Source of the DNA: Baekduia soli
GTDB lineage: Bacteria > Actinomycetota > Thermoleophilia > Solirubrobacterales > Solirubrobacteraceae
Direction of reading: 5' to 3'
Assembly (NCBI RefSeq): GCF_007970665.1
Contig: NZ_CP042430.1
Coordinates: forward strand, 3,224,001-3,288,000
DNA length: 64,000 nucleotides
Every line of letters begins with the position of its first letter. Positions within the stretch are counted from its first letter, which is position 1. Below the pieces are notes generated by a model. It did no database searches and was not told the origin of the DNA. It was given only the letters and a program-made list of their open reading frames with translations. The translations under genes were made by a program, and so were the position numbers. This document shows, piece after piece, positions 7,819 through 16,851 of this stretch.

Positions 7819-7842
7819 ACCGGCACCGTTCGCGGTGCCGGT
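7819..7842 (-). terminator. Hairpin downstream of the PRC-barrel gene
   Basis: Ten-bp perfect stem ACCGGCACCG / CGGTGCCGGT closed by a TTCG-type tetraloop, 8 bp beyond the PRC-barrel stop codon. There is no T-tract. Confidence 0.7.
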
Positions 7843-7850
7843 GCGGGCGG

Positions 7851-8231
7851 CTAACGCCTGGCCAGCCGGCGGGCGCCCTGGCCGGCGGGCGTGTGGGCCA
7901 GGCCGTAGAAGCGGAACGCCTCGGCCTCGTCCTCGAGCGTCAGCTCGGCGTCGGTGTCGTAGCTCGGCGCGTCCTTGACGTCGGCCTTGCTCCAGGCGAC
8001 GCGGACGTGGCCCGGCGCGACGGAGGCGCCGGCCAGCGGCACGAGCGTCAGGTGCTTGCCGATGACGCCGCTCTTGACCGCGATGAACGCCGGCACGTCG
8101 GTCTCGACGTCGTAGAGGACCTCCGCCAGCTTGCCGAGCTTCTCGTCGGCGGCGTCGACGACGTCCTGGCCCTTCCAGTCGATGATGCTCTCGGCGACGA
8201 TCGGCGAGGCGGCGGCGGGCGGCGTGCTCAT
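7851..8231 (-). CDS. PRC-barrel domain protein
   Basis: The 126-residue protein has a PRC-barrel: IIDWKGQDVVDAADEKLGKL followed by VLYDVETDVPAFIAVKSG and a second strand set ending near KDAPSYD. PRC-barrels occur in RimM and in stand-alone stress-associated proteins, and the partner here is unknown. The C-terminal ~30 residues are Ala/Arg-rich. The frame is open further upstream, but the ATG at 8231 begins the conserved part. It is divergent from the YihY gene. Confidence 0.8.
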   Translation of the reverse strand: MSTPPAAASPIVAESIIDWKGQDVVDAADEKLGKLAEVLYDVETDVPAFIAVKSGVIGKHLTLVPLAGASVAPGHVRVAWSKADVKDAPSYDTDAELTLEDEAEAFRFYGLAHTPAGQGARRLARR

Positions 8232-8326
8232 GGCCACCCGGGTTCCCCGGATGGCGGACGGCCAAGCGGCGATCACGAACGTCACCCAACGGGGACCCTC
8301 TTCCCGACACGCCGTCCGGACCGTGC

Positions 8327-9307
8327 ATGGACCCACTCGCCCCCATCAAGGCCTTCGACCGCCTCCAGCGCCGCCACCGCGGCCTGGCGATCCCTGTCGC
8401 GGTCATCAAGAAGTTCGGCGACGACCAGGGCGGCAACCTCGCCGCGCTCATCGCCTACTACGGGTTCTTCTCGCTCTTCCCGCTGCTGATGGTCTTCGTC
8501 GCGGGCCTCGGCTTCGTCCTGGACGGCGACCCGGGCGCCCAGCAGGCCGTGCTCGACTCGGCGCTCAAGGAGATCCCGATCATCGGCGACCAGCTGCGGG
8601 CCGGCTCGCTGACCGGCAACGGGCTGGCGCTCGGCGTCGGGCTGGTCGGCGCCCTGCTCTCGGGCCTGGGCGTGACGCTCGCCGCGCAGACCGCGTTCAA
8701 CCGCGTCCACGGCGTCCCGCACCGCGAGCGCCCCAACTTCCTGACGTCGCGCCTGCGCGGACTCGGGCTGCTCGCCTCGCTGGGCACGCTGCAGCTCGTC
8801 TCGACCGTCGCCTCGGGCCTGGTGTCCGGTGGCTTCGGCGGCGCCGCGCTGCTCGTCGCCGGCGTCGTGGTGTCGCTGGTGCTCAACGGCGTGCTGTTCA
8901 CCGTGGCCTTCCGGCTGCTGACCGACAGCAGCGTCCCCACCCGCCAGCTGCGGCCGGGGATCCTCTCGGCCACCGTCCTGTGGACGATCCTGCAGGCCGT
9001 CGGCGGCGCCTACATCGGCCACGTCGTCAAGGGCGCGGGGTCGACGTACGGCACGTTCGCCACGGTCATCGGGCTGCTGACCTGGCTGTTCCTCGGCGCG
9101 CGCGTCGTCGTCTACTCCGCCGAGGTCAACAGCGTCCTGGCCAACCGCCTGTGGCCGCGTGGGCTGTTCGACCCGCCCGAGCCGGCCGACGACGAGGCCC
9201 TGACGATCCTGGCCGAGATGGAGACCCACCGCGACGACCAGGACGTCTCCGTGTCGTTCCGCGACCGCACCGCGCCGTCGCCCGGCGGCTCCGACGGCCC
9301 GGCCTGA
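8327..9307 (+). CDS. YihY/virulence factor BrkB family membrane protein
   Basis: The 326-residue protein has about six membrane segments, e.g. IAYYGFFSLFPLLMVFVAGL (residues ~45-65), a segment at ~105-125, and AALLVAGVVVSLVLNGVLFT. The near-invariant LAALIAYYGFFSLFPLL motif of the YihY (formerly ribonuclease BN) family is present. Function in the cell envelope is not established for the family. The C-terminal 50 residues are acidic and cytoplasmic. It is monocistronic. Confidence 0.88.
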   Translation: MDPLAPIKAFDRLQRRHRGLAIPVAVIKKFGDDQGGNLAALIAYYGFFSLFPLLMVFVAGLGFVLDGDPGAQQAVLDSALKEIPIIGDQLRAGSLTGNGLALGVGLVGALLSGLGVTLAAQTAFNRVHGVPHRERPNFLTSRLRGLGLLASLGTLQLVSTVASGLVSGGFGGAALLVAGVVVSLVLNGVLFTVAFRLLTDSSVPTRQLRPGILSATVLWTILQAVGGAYIGHVVKGAGSTYGTFATVIGLLTWLFLGARVVVYSAEVNSVLANRLWPRGLFDPPEPADDEALTILAEMETHRDDQDVSVSFRDRTAPSPGGSDGPA

Positions 9308-9490
9308 ATCGGGACGCTCGAGGTTGGTGCAGGATCGCTGGCGCCGGAGGGCGCACCTGGCACCTTGGCGCGGTCGGTGCCCGGTGGGTCCCAGCTTCGC
9401 GGTGCCCCCGTCCCCCGGGTCCTGGCGGGCGGCCTGGCACTTCCTGCCGGCGGCCGGGTCGGCCTTCACCGACGCGGGCGCGACCGCCTG

Positions 9491-10897
9491 TCACTGAGCG
9501 CGCGCGGCGAGCGCCAGCGCGCGCAGCGCCGTGAGCTCGTCGGCACCGTAGGCCGGCGTGCCGTCCTCGGCGCCGCGGGCGCCCGCCCGGGCCGCCGTGC
9601 CGTGCTGCAGCCGGGCACGGCCCAGCTCGTCCAGCGGGCCCGTGACGAGCACGACGTCGACGGTGTCGTCATCCTCGATGCCCTGTGCTCGGGCCAGCTC
9701 GCCGATGCGCTGGGCCGCCTCCTGCGGGTCGGCCGTCGACGCGTCGACGGCCAGCGTCACGTGGTCGAGGTCGCCCAGGTGCTCCACGCAGCCGGCCAGC
9801 AGCGCCGGATCGCGCACGACCTCGTCGGCCGCGACGCACACGACGAACGGCCGCGTCCCGCGCAGCGGCTGCTGGCCGGCGCCGTCGGGCAGCGTGCTGC
9901 GCACGGCCAGCAGCGCGGCCCGGGCCTCGTCGCCGCCCGGGTCGGTCGCCGCGGCGCGCACCGCGGCCCCCAGCGCGGCATGGACGTCGCCGGCGGACAG
10001 CAGCGCCCGGGCCTCAAGCCCCATCGCCCGTGCCTGCTCGCGTTCCTCGTCGGTGACCTCGACGAGCCGCAGGAACGGCGTGCCGGCCTCCGAGAGGGCC
10101 TCGGAGGCCAGCGTCGTGAAGGCGTCCCAGGCGCGCTCGAGGTCGGCGGGCGTCGTCTCGGGCGTGCCCAGCCGGCGCAGGAACCAGCGCTGCAGCCACA
10201 GCGACTTGCGCAACTCGCGCACGCGCACCGCGCCCTGCGACCCCAAGGACATGTTGTTGCCGTGGAAGCGGTAGGACGTCCTGGGCTCGGGCAGGTAGGC
10301 CAGCTGCGAGATCTGGGCCGTGCGCGCGCCCAGGTACCAGTCGGCCCAGGGCATCCCGTCGGGGATGGGGAAGAGCTCATCGCGCAGGCTGCCGCGCAGC
10401 ATCACCGAGGAGGCCGTGACCCAGTTCTGCTCGAGCAGGCGCCCGATCTCGCGGCCCTCGGGGGGCGGCGGGCCCTCGAGCCAGGAGGCGTCGAGCACGC
10501 GCCCGGCGGCGTCGACGACCTGCATGTCGGTGTAGACGAGGCCGACCTCGGGGCGGCGTTGCAGCACCTCGACCTGGCGGCGCACCTTGTCGGGCGGCCA
10601 GACGTCGTCGGCGTCCAGGAGGGCCAGCAGCTCGCCGGTCGCGTGCCCGGCGGCCGCGTTGACGGCGCCGACCAGGCCGCGGTTGTCCTGGGAGACGAGG
10701 TGGACGCGGCCGGGGTGATCGGCGGCGACACGCGCGAGGATCGCCGCCGTGGCGTCGGTGGAGCCGTCGTCGACGACCACGACGTCGAGCCGGTCGGCCG
10801 GGTAGTCCTGGTCCAGCGCGCTGCGCAGCGCCTCCTCGACGAACGCCTCGGCGTCATGGGCGGGCATGAGGGCCGTGACGGTGGGCGACCCGCTCAC
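9491..10897 (-). CDS. Family 2 glycosyltransferase
   Basis: The protein has a GT-A fold start: VTALMPAHDAEAFVEEALRS, VVVDDGSTDATAAIL, and the metal-binding DxD motif in LLALLDADDVWPPDK. It transfers a sugar from a nucleotide donor; donor and acceptor are unknown. The ~170-residue C-terminal extension is helical with no recognised domain. The GTG at 10897 lies 5 bp after the stop of the PLP-enzyme gene, so they form an operon. That start gives 468 residues and begins right before the catalytic fold; the longer upstream frame overlaps the neighbour. Confidence 0.85.
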   Translation of the reverse strand: MSGSPTVTALMPAHDAEAFVEEALRSALDQDYPADRLDVVVVDDGSTDATAAILARVAADHPGRVHLVSQDNRGLVGAVNAAAGHATGELLALLDADDVWPPDKVRRQVEVLQRRPEVGLVYTDMQVVDAAGRVLDASWLEGPPPPEGREIGRLLEQNWVTASSVMLRGSLRDELFPIPDGMPWADWYLGARTAQISQLAYLPEPRTSYRFHGNNMSLGSQGAVRVRELRKSLWLQRWFLRRLGTPETTPADLERAWDAFTTLASEALSEAGTPFLRLVEVTDEEREQARAMGLEARALLSAGDVHAALGAAVRAAATDPGGDEARAALLAVRSTLPDGAGQQPLRGTRPFVVCVAADEVVRDPALLAGCVEHLGDLDHVTLAVDASTADPQEAAQRIGELARAQGIEDDDTVDVVLVTGPLDELGRARLQHGTAARAGARGAEDGTPAYGADELTALRALALAARAQ

Positions 10898-10902
10898 GGT
10901 CG

Positions 10903-12003
10903 CTACCGCGCGACCGCGGCGACCAGGCGGGCCAGGTCGTCCTCGGTGTTCCAGGCGCCGACGGAGGCGCGCAGTCGTCCCGTGCCCGGCAGATGGCGGA
11001 TCACGATGCCCTCGGCGGCCAGGCGGTCGCGGATCGCGATGGCCTCGTCGTCGCCCGGGGTGGACCACGCGACGAGCGTGCTGTCATCGCGGTCGACGAC
11101 GTCGACGCCGCGCCCGCGCAGGTCGTCGGCCAGGCGGGCGGCCAGCGTCGCGGCCCGGGCGTGCACGCCGGCCCAGCCCGCGCCCGCGAGCACGTCGTAG
11201 GCGGCCGCCGCGGCGGCGAGCGTCGCAAGGTCCTGGGACGGTGCGTCGTAGCGGCGCGAGGTCGTGACCATCACCGCGCCGATCCCCAGGCTCGCGTCCT
11301 GCAGGCTGCCGTAGGCCGGGGCCTGCGGGGCCAGCCGCGGACCCCAGGCCGGGTCGACCCAGAGCATCCCGCAGCCCACGGGCCCGCACAGCCACTTCTG
11401 CCCCGACCCGGCGTAGAACGTCGCGCCGAGCGTGGCGACGTCGATCGGCACGGCGCCCGAGCCCTGCGCGCCGTCGAGCAGCACGGGCACGCCGCCGGCC
11501 GACACGCGGGCCAGCGCGGCGACCGGGGCGACCGCCCCGCTGTGCCAGGAGACGTGCGAGCAGGCCACCAGCCGGGTGGCCGGGCCGACCGCGTCGGCGA
11601 TCTCGGCCAGCGGCACCGCGCGGAGCGTGACGCCGTGGCGGTCGCGAGCGGCGACGAGCGGGCCGAGCAGGCCCGGATGCTCGTCGTCGGCGGTCAGGAT
11701 CTCGTCGCCGCCGCCCAGCGCCAGACCGCCGAGCACGCGCCCGCAGCCGTCGCTGGTGCCGGCGGTCAGGGCGACGTCGTCGGGCTCGGCGCCCAGCAGC
11801 GCGGCGTAGCGCTCGCGCAGCGCCGGGACGAGCTCGAGCACGCGCTCGTAGAACGCGCTGCTGCGGCCCTGGCGCGTGCCCAGGCGCCAGGCCTCGACGG
11901 CCGCGGCGTGCGCGGCCTGCGGGATCGGCCCGCACGTCCCGGCGTTCAGGTAGGTCGTGTGCTCCAGGACGGGGAAGGCGGCGCGGAGGCTGGCGGGATC
12001 CAT
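10903..12003 (-). CDS. Class V aminotransferase-fold PLP enzyme
   Basis: The 366-residue protein resembles cysteine desulfurase/isopenicillin epimerase-type PLP enzymes: YLNAGTCGPIPQAA at the N-terminus, LTAGTSDG for phosphate binding, VLLDGAQGSGAVP with the cofactor Asp, and the Schiff-base Lys in FYAGSGQKWLCGP. Substrate cannot be told from sequence. It precedes a glycosyltransferase in the same operon. The ATG at 12003 is supported by a -10 box 6 nt upstream. Confidence 0.85.
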   Translation of the reverse strand: MDPASLRAAFPVLEHTTYLNAGTCGPIPQAAHAAAVEAWRLGTRQGRSSAFYERVLELVPALRERYAALLGAEPDDVALTAGTSDGCGRVLGGLALGGGDEILTADDEHPGLLGPLVAARDRHGVTLRAVPLAEIADAVGPATRLVACSHVSWHSGAVAPVAALARVSAGGVPVLLDGAQGSGAVPIDVATLGATFYAGSGQKWLCGPVGCGMLWVDPAWGPRLAPQAPAYGSLQDASLGIGAVMVTTSRRYDAPSQDLATLAAAAAAYDVLAGAGWAGVHARAATLAARLADDLRGRGVDVVDRDDSTLVAWSTPGDDEAIAIRDRLAAEGIVIRHLPGTGRLRASVGAWNTEDDLARLVAAVAR

Positions 12004-12009
12004 CCCGTC

Positions 12010-12015
12010 ACCCTA
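12010..12015 (-). promoter_or_regulatory. -10 box of the PLP enzyme gene
   Basis: TAGGGT on the minus strand, 6 nt before the ATG at 12003. Confidence 0.6.
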
Positions 12016-12024
12016 GACCGCCGC

Positions 12025-12624
12025 TCAGCGGCCGCACACGGGCCACTGCCCGGCGCCGGCGGTGGCGTACAGCGCGGCGGCGCGCCGGTCCTGCTCGGCC
12101 TCGGGCGCGGCGGCCGGGTCGCCCGAGCCGCCGACGGCCGCCCAGGTCGCGTAGGTGAACTGGTACTTGCCGCGGAACGCGCCGCCGCCGCCGATGGCGC
12201 GCGGGTCGCCGCCGGACTCGCAGGCCGCGATGGCCCGCAGGGCGGGGGAGACCCCGACGGCCGGCGCGGCGTCCCGGCGGTGCGCGGCGCGGCGGGCCTC
12301 GCGCAGGTCGCGGCGCAGCCGCCGCGCGTGGCGCTCCAGCCGGGGGGCGGGCCAGGTCGCCAGCGCGCTCGCGTAGCCGCGGCGCAGCCGGCGGCCCTCG
12401 ACGTGGGCCAGGCGCCGGGCCAGGCGCACGTTGCGGACCACGAGCGGGCCCTTGGCCACGCGGGCCAGGGGCCGCATGAGGTGGCCGCCGCCGGCGGGCA
12501 GCGGGGCGGGTGCGGCGGGCACCGGCGCCGGCGCCGCGGCGGCGTGGGCGCCGGCGGCGGGCAGGGCCAGCGCGCCGGCGGCGGTGGCGAGCATGACGCG
12601 GCTGAGAGCATGGCGGGATGGCAT
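12025..12624 (-). CDS. Rpf-like secreted transglycosylase-fold protein
   Basis: The 199-residue precursor has a signal peptide (SRVMLATAAGALALPAAGAH), an Ala/Pro-rich then Arg-rich linker, and a C-terminal resuscitation-promoting-factor-like domain: IAACESGGDPRAIGGGGAF with the catalytic Glu, GKYQFTYATW, and a terminal QWPVCGR. Such proteins cleave peptidoglycan and promote growth resumption. AAGGAG lies just upstream of the ATG at 12624, which decides this start over the upstream ATG at 12660. Its ~200-bp leader is unusually long for this genome region. Confidence 0.85.
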   Translation of the reverse strand: MPSRHALSRVMLATAAGALALPAAGAHAAAAPAPVPAAPAPLPAGGGHLMRPLARVAKGPLVVRNVRLARRLAHVEGRRLRRGYASALATWPAPRLERHARRLRRDLREARRAAHRRDAAPAVGVSPALRAIAACESGGDPRAIGGGGAFRGKYQFTYATWAAVGGSGDPAAAPEAEQDRRAAALYATAGAGQWPVCGR

Positions 12625-12790
12625 GACGGGCTCCTTCGGACGGCCGGGCGCGGGCGCCATGGGCGCGGCGGGACCCGGCGGGTTCGGGGAAGTTCGGTTG
12701 CCGGCGGGCGGGCGGAGGAGCGTCGGTGAGACACAGGCTGTCCGCCCGGCGCAACACCGCCGGCCCGATCACGGTAGCAGCCTCGACCGA
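12625..12790 (-). promoter_or_regulatory. Long structured leader of the Rpf-like gene, possible c-di-AMP riboswitch
   Basis: The minus-strand leader is rich in complementary segments and contains CCGAACCCG at 12679-12687, a string also found near the 3' side of ydaO-type riboswitches. In actinobacteria such riboswitches often precede rpf genes. I could not fit the complete consensus by eye. Confidence 0.3.
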
Positions 12791-12838
12791 ACGGGCGTTC
12801 GCCTGCGCGCGCCCGCGAGGCGGCGCGGACGCCGCCAC

Positions 12839-12844
12839 TAGGAT
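12839..12844 (+). promoter_or_regulatory. -10 box of thrS
   Basis: TAGGAT, 8 nt before the ATG at 12853. This leaves no room for a T-box or ribosome-binding leader. Confidence 0.65.
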
Positions 12845-12852
12845 GCGGGGGG

Positions 12853-14805
12853 ATGACGACGGTCACCCTCCCCGACGGCAAGCGGCTCGAGCTGGCCGAC
12901 GGCGCCACCGGCGCCGACGCGGCGGCCGCGATCGGGCCCGGGCTCGCCAAGGCGGCGCTCGCGGTCAAGGTGGACGGGGCCGCGCAGGACCTGGCGCGCC
13001 CGCTGCCCGACGGTGCCGCGCTGGAGATCGTCACCGACCGCTCGGGCGACGATGCCCTGGAGCTCATCCGCCACGACACCGCCCACGTGCTGGCCGCGGC
13101 GATGCTCGAGCTCTACCCCGGGGTCAAGATCTCGATCGGCCCGGCCATCGACAACGGCTTCTACTACGACTTCGACTTCCCGGAGGGCGTGGCGTTCTCC
13201 GACGCCGACTTCGAGCGCGTCGAGGCCAGGATGCGCGAGCACGTCGAGGCCGACGAGGCCTTCGTGCGCGAGGACGTCACCGTCGAGCAGGCCCTGGAGC
13301 GCTTCCGCGGCGAGGGTCAGGACTACAAGGTCGAGCTCATCGAGGACCTCGTCGCCAACGCCCCCGACGACGCGCCGGTGACCACGGTCAGCCTCTACAC
13401 CAACGGTCCGTTCACCGACCTCTGTCGCGGGCCGCACGCCCCGAGCACGAAGCGCATCGGCGCGTTCAAGCTGCAGTCGGTGGCCGGCGCCTACTGGCGG
13501 GGAGACTCCGACCGCCAGATGCTCACGCGCGTCTACGGCACGGCGTTCTTCAAGAAGAAGGAGCTCGACGCCTACCTGGCGCTGCTCGAGGAGGCCCGGG
13601 CGCGCGACCACCGCAGGCTGGGCCGCGAGCTCGGCCTGTTCACGTTCTCCGACCTGGCGCCGGGCATGCCGCTGTGGCAGCCGCCCGGCATGGCGGTGTG
13701 GAACGAGCTGACCGAGCTCTGGCGCACGGAGAACCGCCGCCGCGGCTACCGCGAGGTCAAGACGCCGATCCTGTGGGACGTCGAGTTGTTCAAGGCCAGC
13801 GGGCACTGGCAGAACTACCGCGACAACATGTACTTCACCGACGTGGAGGACCGGCCCATGGGCCTCAAGCCCATGAACTGCCCGGGCCACGTCCAGCTGT
13901 TCAAGGACCTGCGGCGCTCCTACCGCGAGCTGCCCATCCGCTTCAGCGAGCAGGGCCTCGTCCACCGCCACGAGCCCAGCGGCACCCTGCACGGGCTCAT
14001 GCGCGTGCGCCACATCACCCAGGACGACGCCCACATCTTCTGCACCGAGGACCAGATCGAGGACGAGGTCGTCGGCTGCCTGGACTTCGGCTTCGACCTG
14101 TACCGGCTCTTCGGCTTCACGCCGCGGCTCGAGCTCTCGACGCGCCCGGAGAAGCGGCTGGGCTCCGACGAGACCTGGGACCACGCCGAGGCGGCCCTGC
14201 GCAACGCGCTGGACCGCCAGGGCCTGGAGTACGAGGTCAACGCGGGCGACGGCGCGTTCTACGGCCCGAAGATCGACCTGCACATGACGGACTCGCTCGG
14301 CCGCGCCTGGCAGCTGGGCACCGTCCAGCTCGACTACCAGATGCCCGAGCGCCTCGACGCGAGCTACACGGGCGCCGACAACGCCGAGCACCGGCCGGTG
14401 ATGATCCACCGCGCGCTGCTGGGCTCCTTCGAGCGCTTCATCGGGATCCTCATCGAGCACTACGGCGGCGAGTTCCCGCTCTGGCTCTCGCCCGTGCAGA
14501 TCGTCCTGCTGCCGATCGCCGACCGCCACGCCGAGGCCGCCGCCGCCGCGGTGGCGCGCCTGCGCGACGCCGGCGTACGGGCCGAGCTCGACGACCGCAC
14601 GGAGTCGGTCGGGCGCAAGATCCGCGACGCCGAGCTGCGCAAGGTGCCCTACATGGGCGTCGTCGGCGACCGCGAGGCCGAGGCGGGCTCGGTCGCCGTG
14701 CGCCGACACGGCGAGGGCGACCAGGGGACGGTCACGCTGGACGAGCTCGTCGCCAGGCTCCTGCGCGAGATCGCCGCCCGCGGCGGCCCGGACCAGGACG
14801 CCTAG
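12853..14805 (+). CDS. thrS: Threonine--tRNA ligase
   Basis: The 650-residue enzyme has full domain order: TGS (residues 1-62), editing domain with H74DTAH78 and DLCRGPH, class II catalytic core with GLKPMNCPGH at about residue 340 (zinc Cys) and later zinc His residues, motif 2 with RHEPSGTLHGLMRVR, and a C-terminal anticodon-binding domain from about 545. It charges tRNA-Thr in the cytoplasm. It begins the thrS-infC-rpmI-rplT-pheST neighbourhood. Its TAG stop overlaps the stop of the convergent diguanylate cyclase gene within CCTAGG. Confidence 0.97.
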   Translation: MTTVTLPDGKRLELADGATGADAAAAIGPGLAKAALAVKVDGAAQDLARPLPDGAALEIVTDRSGDDALELIRHDTAHVLAAAMLELYPGVKISIGPAIDNGFYYDFDFPEGVAFSDADFERVEARMREHVEADEAFVREDVTVEQALERFRGEGQDYKVELIEDLVANAPDDAPVTTVSLYTNGPFTDLCRGPHAPSTKRIGAFKLQSVAGAYWRGDSDRQMLTRVYGTAFFKKKELDAYLALLEEARARDHRRLGRELGLFTFSDLAPGMPLWQPPGMAVWNELTELWRTENRRRGYREVKTPILWDVELFKASGHWQNYRDNMYFTDVEDRPMGLKPMNCPGHVQLFKDLRRSYRELPIRFSEQGLVHRHEPSGTLHGLMRVRHITQDDAHIFCTEDQIEDEVVGCLDFGFDLYRLFGFTPRLELSTRPEKRLGSDETWDHAEAALRNALDRQGLEYEVNAGDGAFYGPKIDLHMTDSLGRAWQLGTVQLDYQMPERLDASYTGADNAEHRPVMIHRALLGSFERFIGILIEHYGGEFPLWLSPVQIVLLPIADRHAEAAAAAVARLRDAGVRAELDDRTESVGRKIRDAELRKVPYMGVVGDREAEAGSVAVRRHGEGDQGTVTLDELVARLLREIAARGGPDQDA

Positions 14806-15902
14806 GACCGAGCGTCGGGCACCGGCGACCGCGCGAGCGGCTTGCGCTCGAGCAGGTCGGCGTCGGCCGCCGCCAGCAGCTCGGCGCCGCTGCGGCCCAC
14901 GGCGTGCGTGGCCGCGCCGACCGACAGCGTGACGGGCTCGCCGCCCGGCGCCGTGCAGCGCGCGTGCACTGCGGCGGCCACGCGGGCCGCCACGTCGCGC
15001 GCCTCGGAGGCGTCGGCGCCGGTCAGCAGGACCACGAACTCGTCGCCGCCCCAGCGGAAGCACGCGTCGGGGGTGCGCACGACGTCGCGCAGCACCTCGG
15101 CGACGTCGCACAGCAGCCGGTCGCCGGCGTGGTGGCCGTGGACGTCGTTGATGCGCTTGAAGCGGTCCAGGTCGCCGACCAGCGCCGAGAGCGCGTGCCC
15201 GGTGCGCGCCACCAGGGCCACCTGCACGGTCAGTGCCTCGTCCAGCGCGCGGCGGTTGCCCAGGCCGGTCAGCGCGTCGATCCGCGCCAGCGCGTCGGCG
15301 GTGTCGCGCTGCTCGCGCAGCCGTCGCCGGATCTCGCGCAGCCGGTCGCTGTAGCCCACGCAGGCCAGCGCGAGCGTCCACATGACCCCGACGGTCGCCA
15401 CGCACTCCGCCACGCGGGCGCTGTAACCGTGCTCGGTCATCCCGGGCAGGAAGACGATCGCGGTGTCCAGCACGAGCAGGACGAGCACCTGGGGGCCGGG
15501 CAGCGTCACGCCGCACCAGACCACCGACAGGATGAGGAGTTGGCTGTAGGCGCCGTGCGAGCCGGCCAGCCACTGCAGGGCGGCGAGCATGAGCGGCCCC
15601 GAGAGGCCCACGAGGAACAGCGCGCCCGGGCCCAGCAGGCGCCGGGTCAGCACCATCACGGCGCCGAGCACGAAGGCCAGCGCGAGGATCGCGACGGCCG
15701 GCACCCAGCCCGCGGCGCCCATGGCATGGGTCGGCGGGTTCAGCGCCAGCAGACCGATCGCGATGGCGCCGGCGCAGCAGTAGAGGACGCCCGCGAGACG
15801 GCTGATCAGCCGGCGGTCCAGGAGCGCGTAGTGGTCGGGTGAGGCCACGACGACCGAGCGCATCCGGACGCGCACGAGCTCCTGCATGGACCGCGGTGCC
15901 AT
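14802..15902 (-). CDS. Membrane-bound diguanylate cyclase (GGDEF)
   Basis: The protein has about six membrane segments in its N-terminal half (e.g. VAILALAFVLGAVMVL, LLILSVVWCGVTLPG) and a C-terminal GGDEF domain: DALTGLGNRRALDEAL, GDLDRFKRINDVHGHHAGD, and the intact signature RWGGDEFVVLL. It should make c-di-GMP. The membrane part probably senses a signal, as no known sensor is recognised. The start is uncertain: ATG at 15902 (366 residues) or a later in-frame ATG. It lies antisense between thrS and infC. Confidence 0.85.
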   Translation of the reverse strand: MAPRSMQELVRVRMRSVVVASPDHYALLDRRLISRLAGVLYCCAGAIAIGLLALNPPTHAMGAAGWVPAVAILALAFVLGAVMVLTRRLLGPGALFLVGLSGPLMLAALQWLAGSHGAYSQLLILSVVWCGVTLPGPQVLVLLVLDTAIVFLPGMTEHGYSARVAECVATVGVMWTLALACVGYSDRLREIRRRLREQRDTADALARIDALTGLGNRRALDEALTVQVALVARTGHALSALVGDLDRFKRINDVHGHHAGDRLLCDVAEVLRDVVRTPDACFRWGGDEFVVLLTGADASEARDVAARVAAAVHARCTAPGGEPVTLSVGAATHAVGRSGAELLAAADADLLERKPLARSPVPDARS

Positions 15903-15978
15903 TGCCCGTGTGGTCGACCGGGCGGTGACGCGCTGAAGCCGCCTGGACAAAGGCTGGTGAAAGCATCGGAGATCCGTC

Positions 15979-15984
15979 TATACT
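15979..15984 (+). promoter_or_regulatory. -10 box of infC
   Basis: TATACT, near-consensus, leaving a leader of about 60 nt before the GTG at 16054. This is one of the few leadered genes here. CCGAC...GTCGG-type complementarity within the leader could form a small hairpin. Confidence 0.6.
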
Positions 15985-16053
15985 CCCTGGTGTTGAATAG
16001 CATTCCGACACCGTCGGCGCCGCAGTCTTGACGGCCCGCCGACCCACCATCTA

Positions 16054-16841
16054 GTGCCGGTTCCGAGAAGGTTCGACCGGCGCCCGCCCGAGCGGGACAC
16101 CACCCGCGTCAACGAGCGCATCCGCGTCCCCGAGGTCCGCGTCATCGGCGATGACGGCGAGCAGATCGGGATCATGCGGACCGACGAGGCCCTGCGCATG
16201 GCGCAGGAGCGAGATCTCGACCTGGTCGAGGTGGCGGCGGAGGCCCGTCCGCCCGTCTGCCGCATCCTGGACTACTCCAAGTTCAAGTACGAGCTCGCCC
16301 AGAAGCAGAAGCAGGCGCGCAAGCACCAGCAGCAGATCGTCATCCGGGAGATCAAGTTCCGGCCGAAGATCGCCCAGCACGACTACGACACCAAGAAGGG
16401 TCACGTCGAGCGCTTCCTCCGCCACAAGGACAAGGTGAAGATCACCATCATGTTCCGTGGCCGTGAGGTGACCCACCCCGAGCGCGGGCGCATGATCCTC
16501 GACCGCTTGGCCGAGGAGCTCGTCGACCTCGCCGTCGTCGAGCAGCGGCCGAACCTCGACGGGCGCAACATGACGATGATGCTCGGTCCGAGCAAGGCCG
16601 TGTTGGCCGGCACGCTCGAGGAGGAGCAGGCCGCCGCCAAGGCCAAGGCCGACGCGGACGCCGCGCAGGCCCAGGCCGACGCGGCCGCCGCCGACGGTGC
16701 GGCTCCGGCCGAGGCCATGGCTTCGGCCGAGCCCGCCGCCGAGGCTGTGCCCGAGCCCCCGAGGCAGAGGCCGAGGCCGAGGCGCAGGCCTCCGACGCAC
16801 CCGCGGTCCCGGCCGAGGCCGAGACGCGCGCCGCCGACTAG
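16054..16841 (+). CDS. infC: Translation initiation factor IF-3 (one-base frameshift near the C-terminus)
   Basis: The N-domain begins [20 protein letters not shown], the linker is Lys-rich, and the C-domain contains [20 protein letters not shown] and [12 protein letters not shown]. It binds the 30S subunit and proofreads initiation. A GTG start is chosen, consistent with family N-termini. After ~175 conserved residues comes an Ala/Glu-rich tail. At the C5 run 16756-16760 the frame breaks: one added C gives a smooth acidic tail ending at TAG 16839-16841 (262 residues). Without it the frame stays open for 3.3 kb into rpmI. The tail is outside the conserved core. Confidence 0.92.
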
Positions 16842-16851
16842 CGGCGGTCGA

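Noticed and set aside
9308-9490. Short plus-strand frame between the YihY gene and the glycosyltransferase
   Set aside because: Composition is Pro/Arg-rich, there is no start signal, and no family resemblance was seen.
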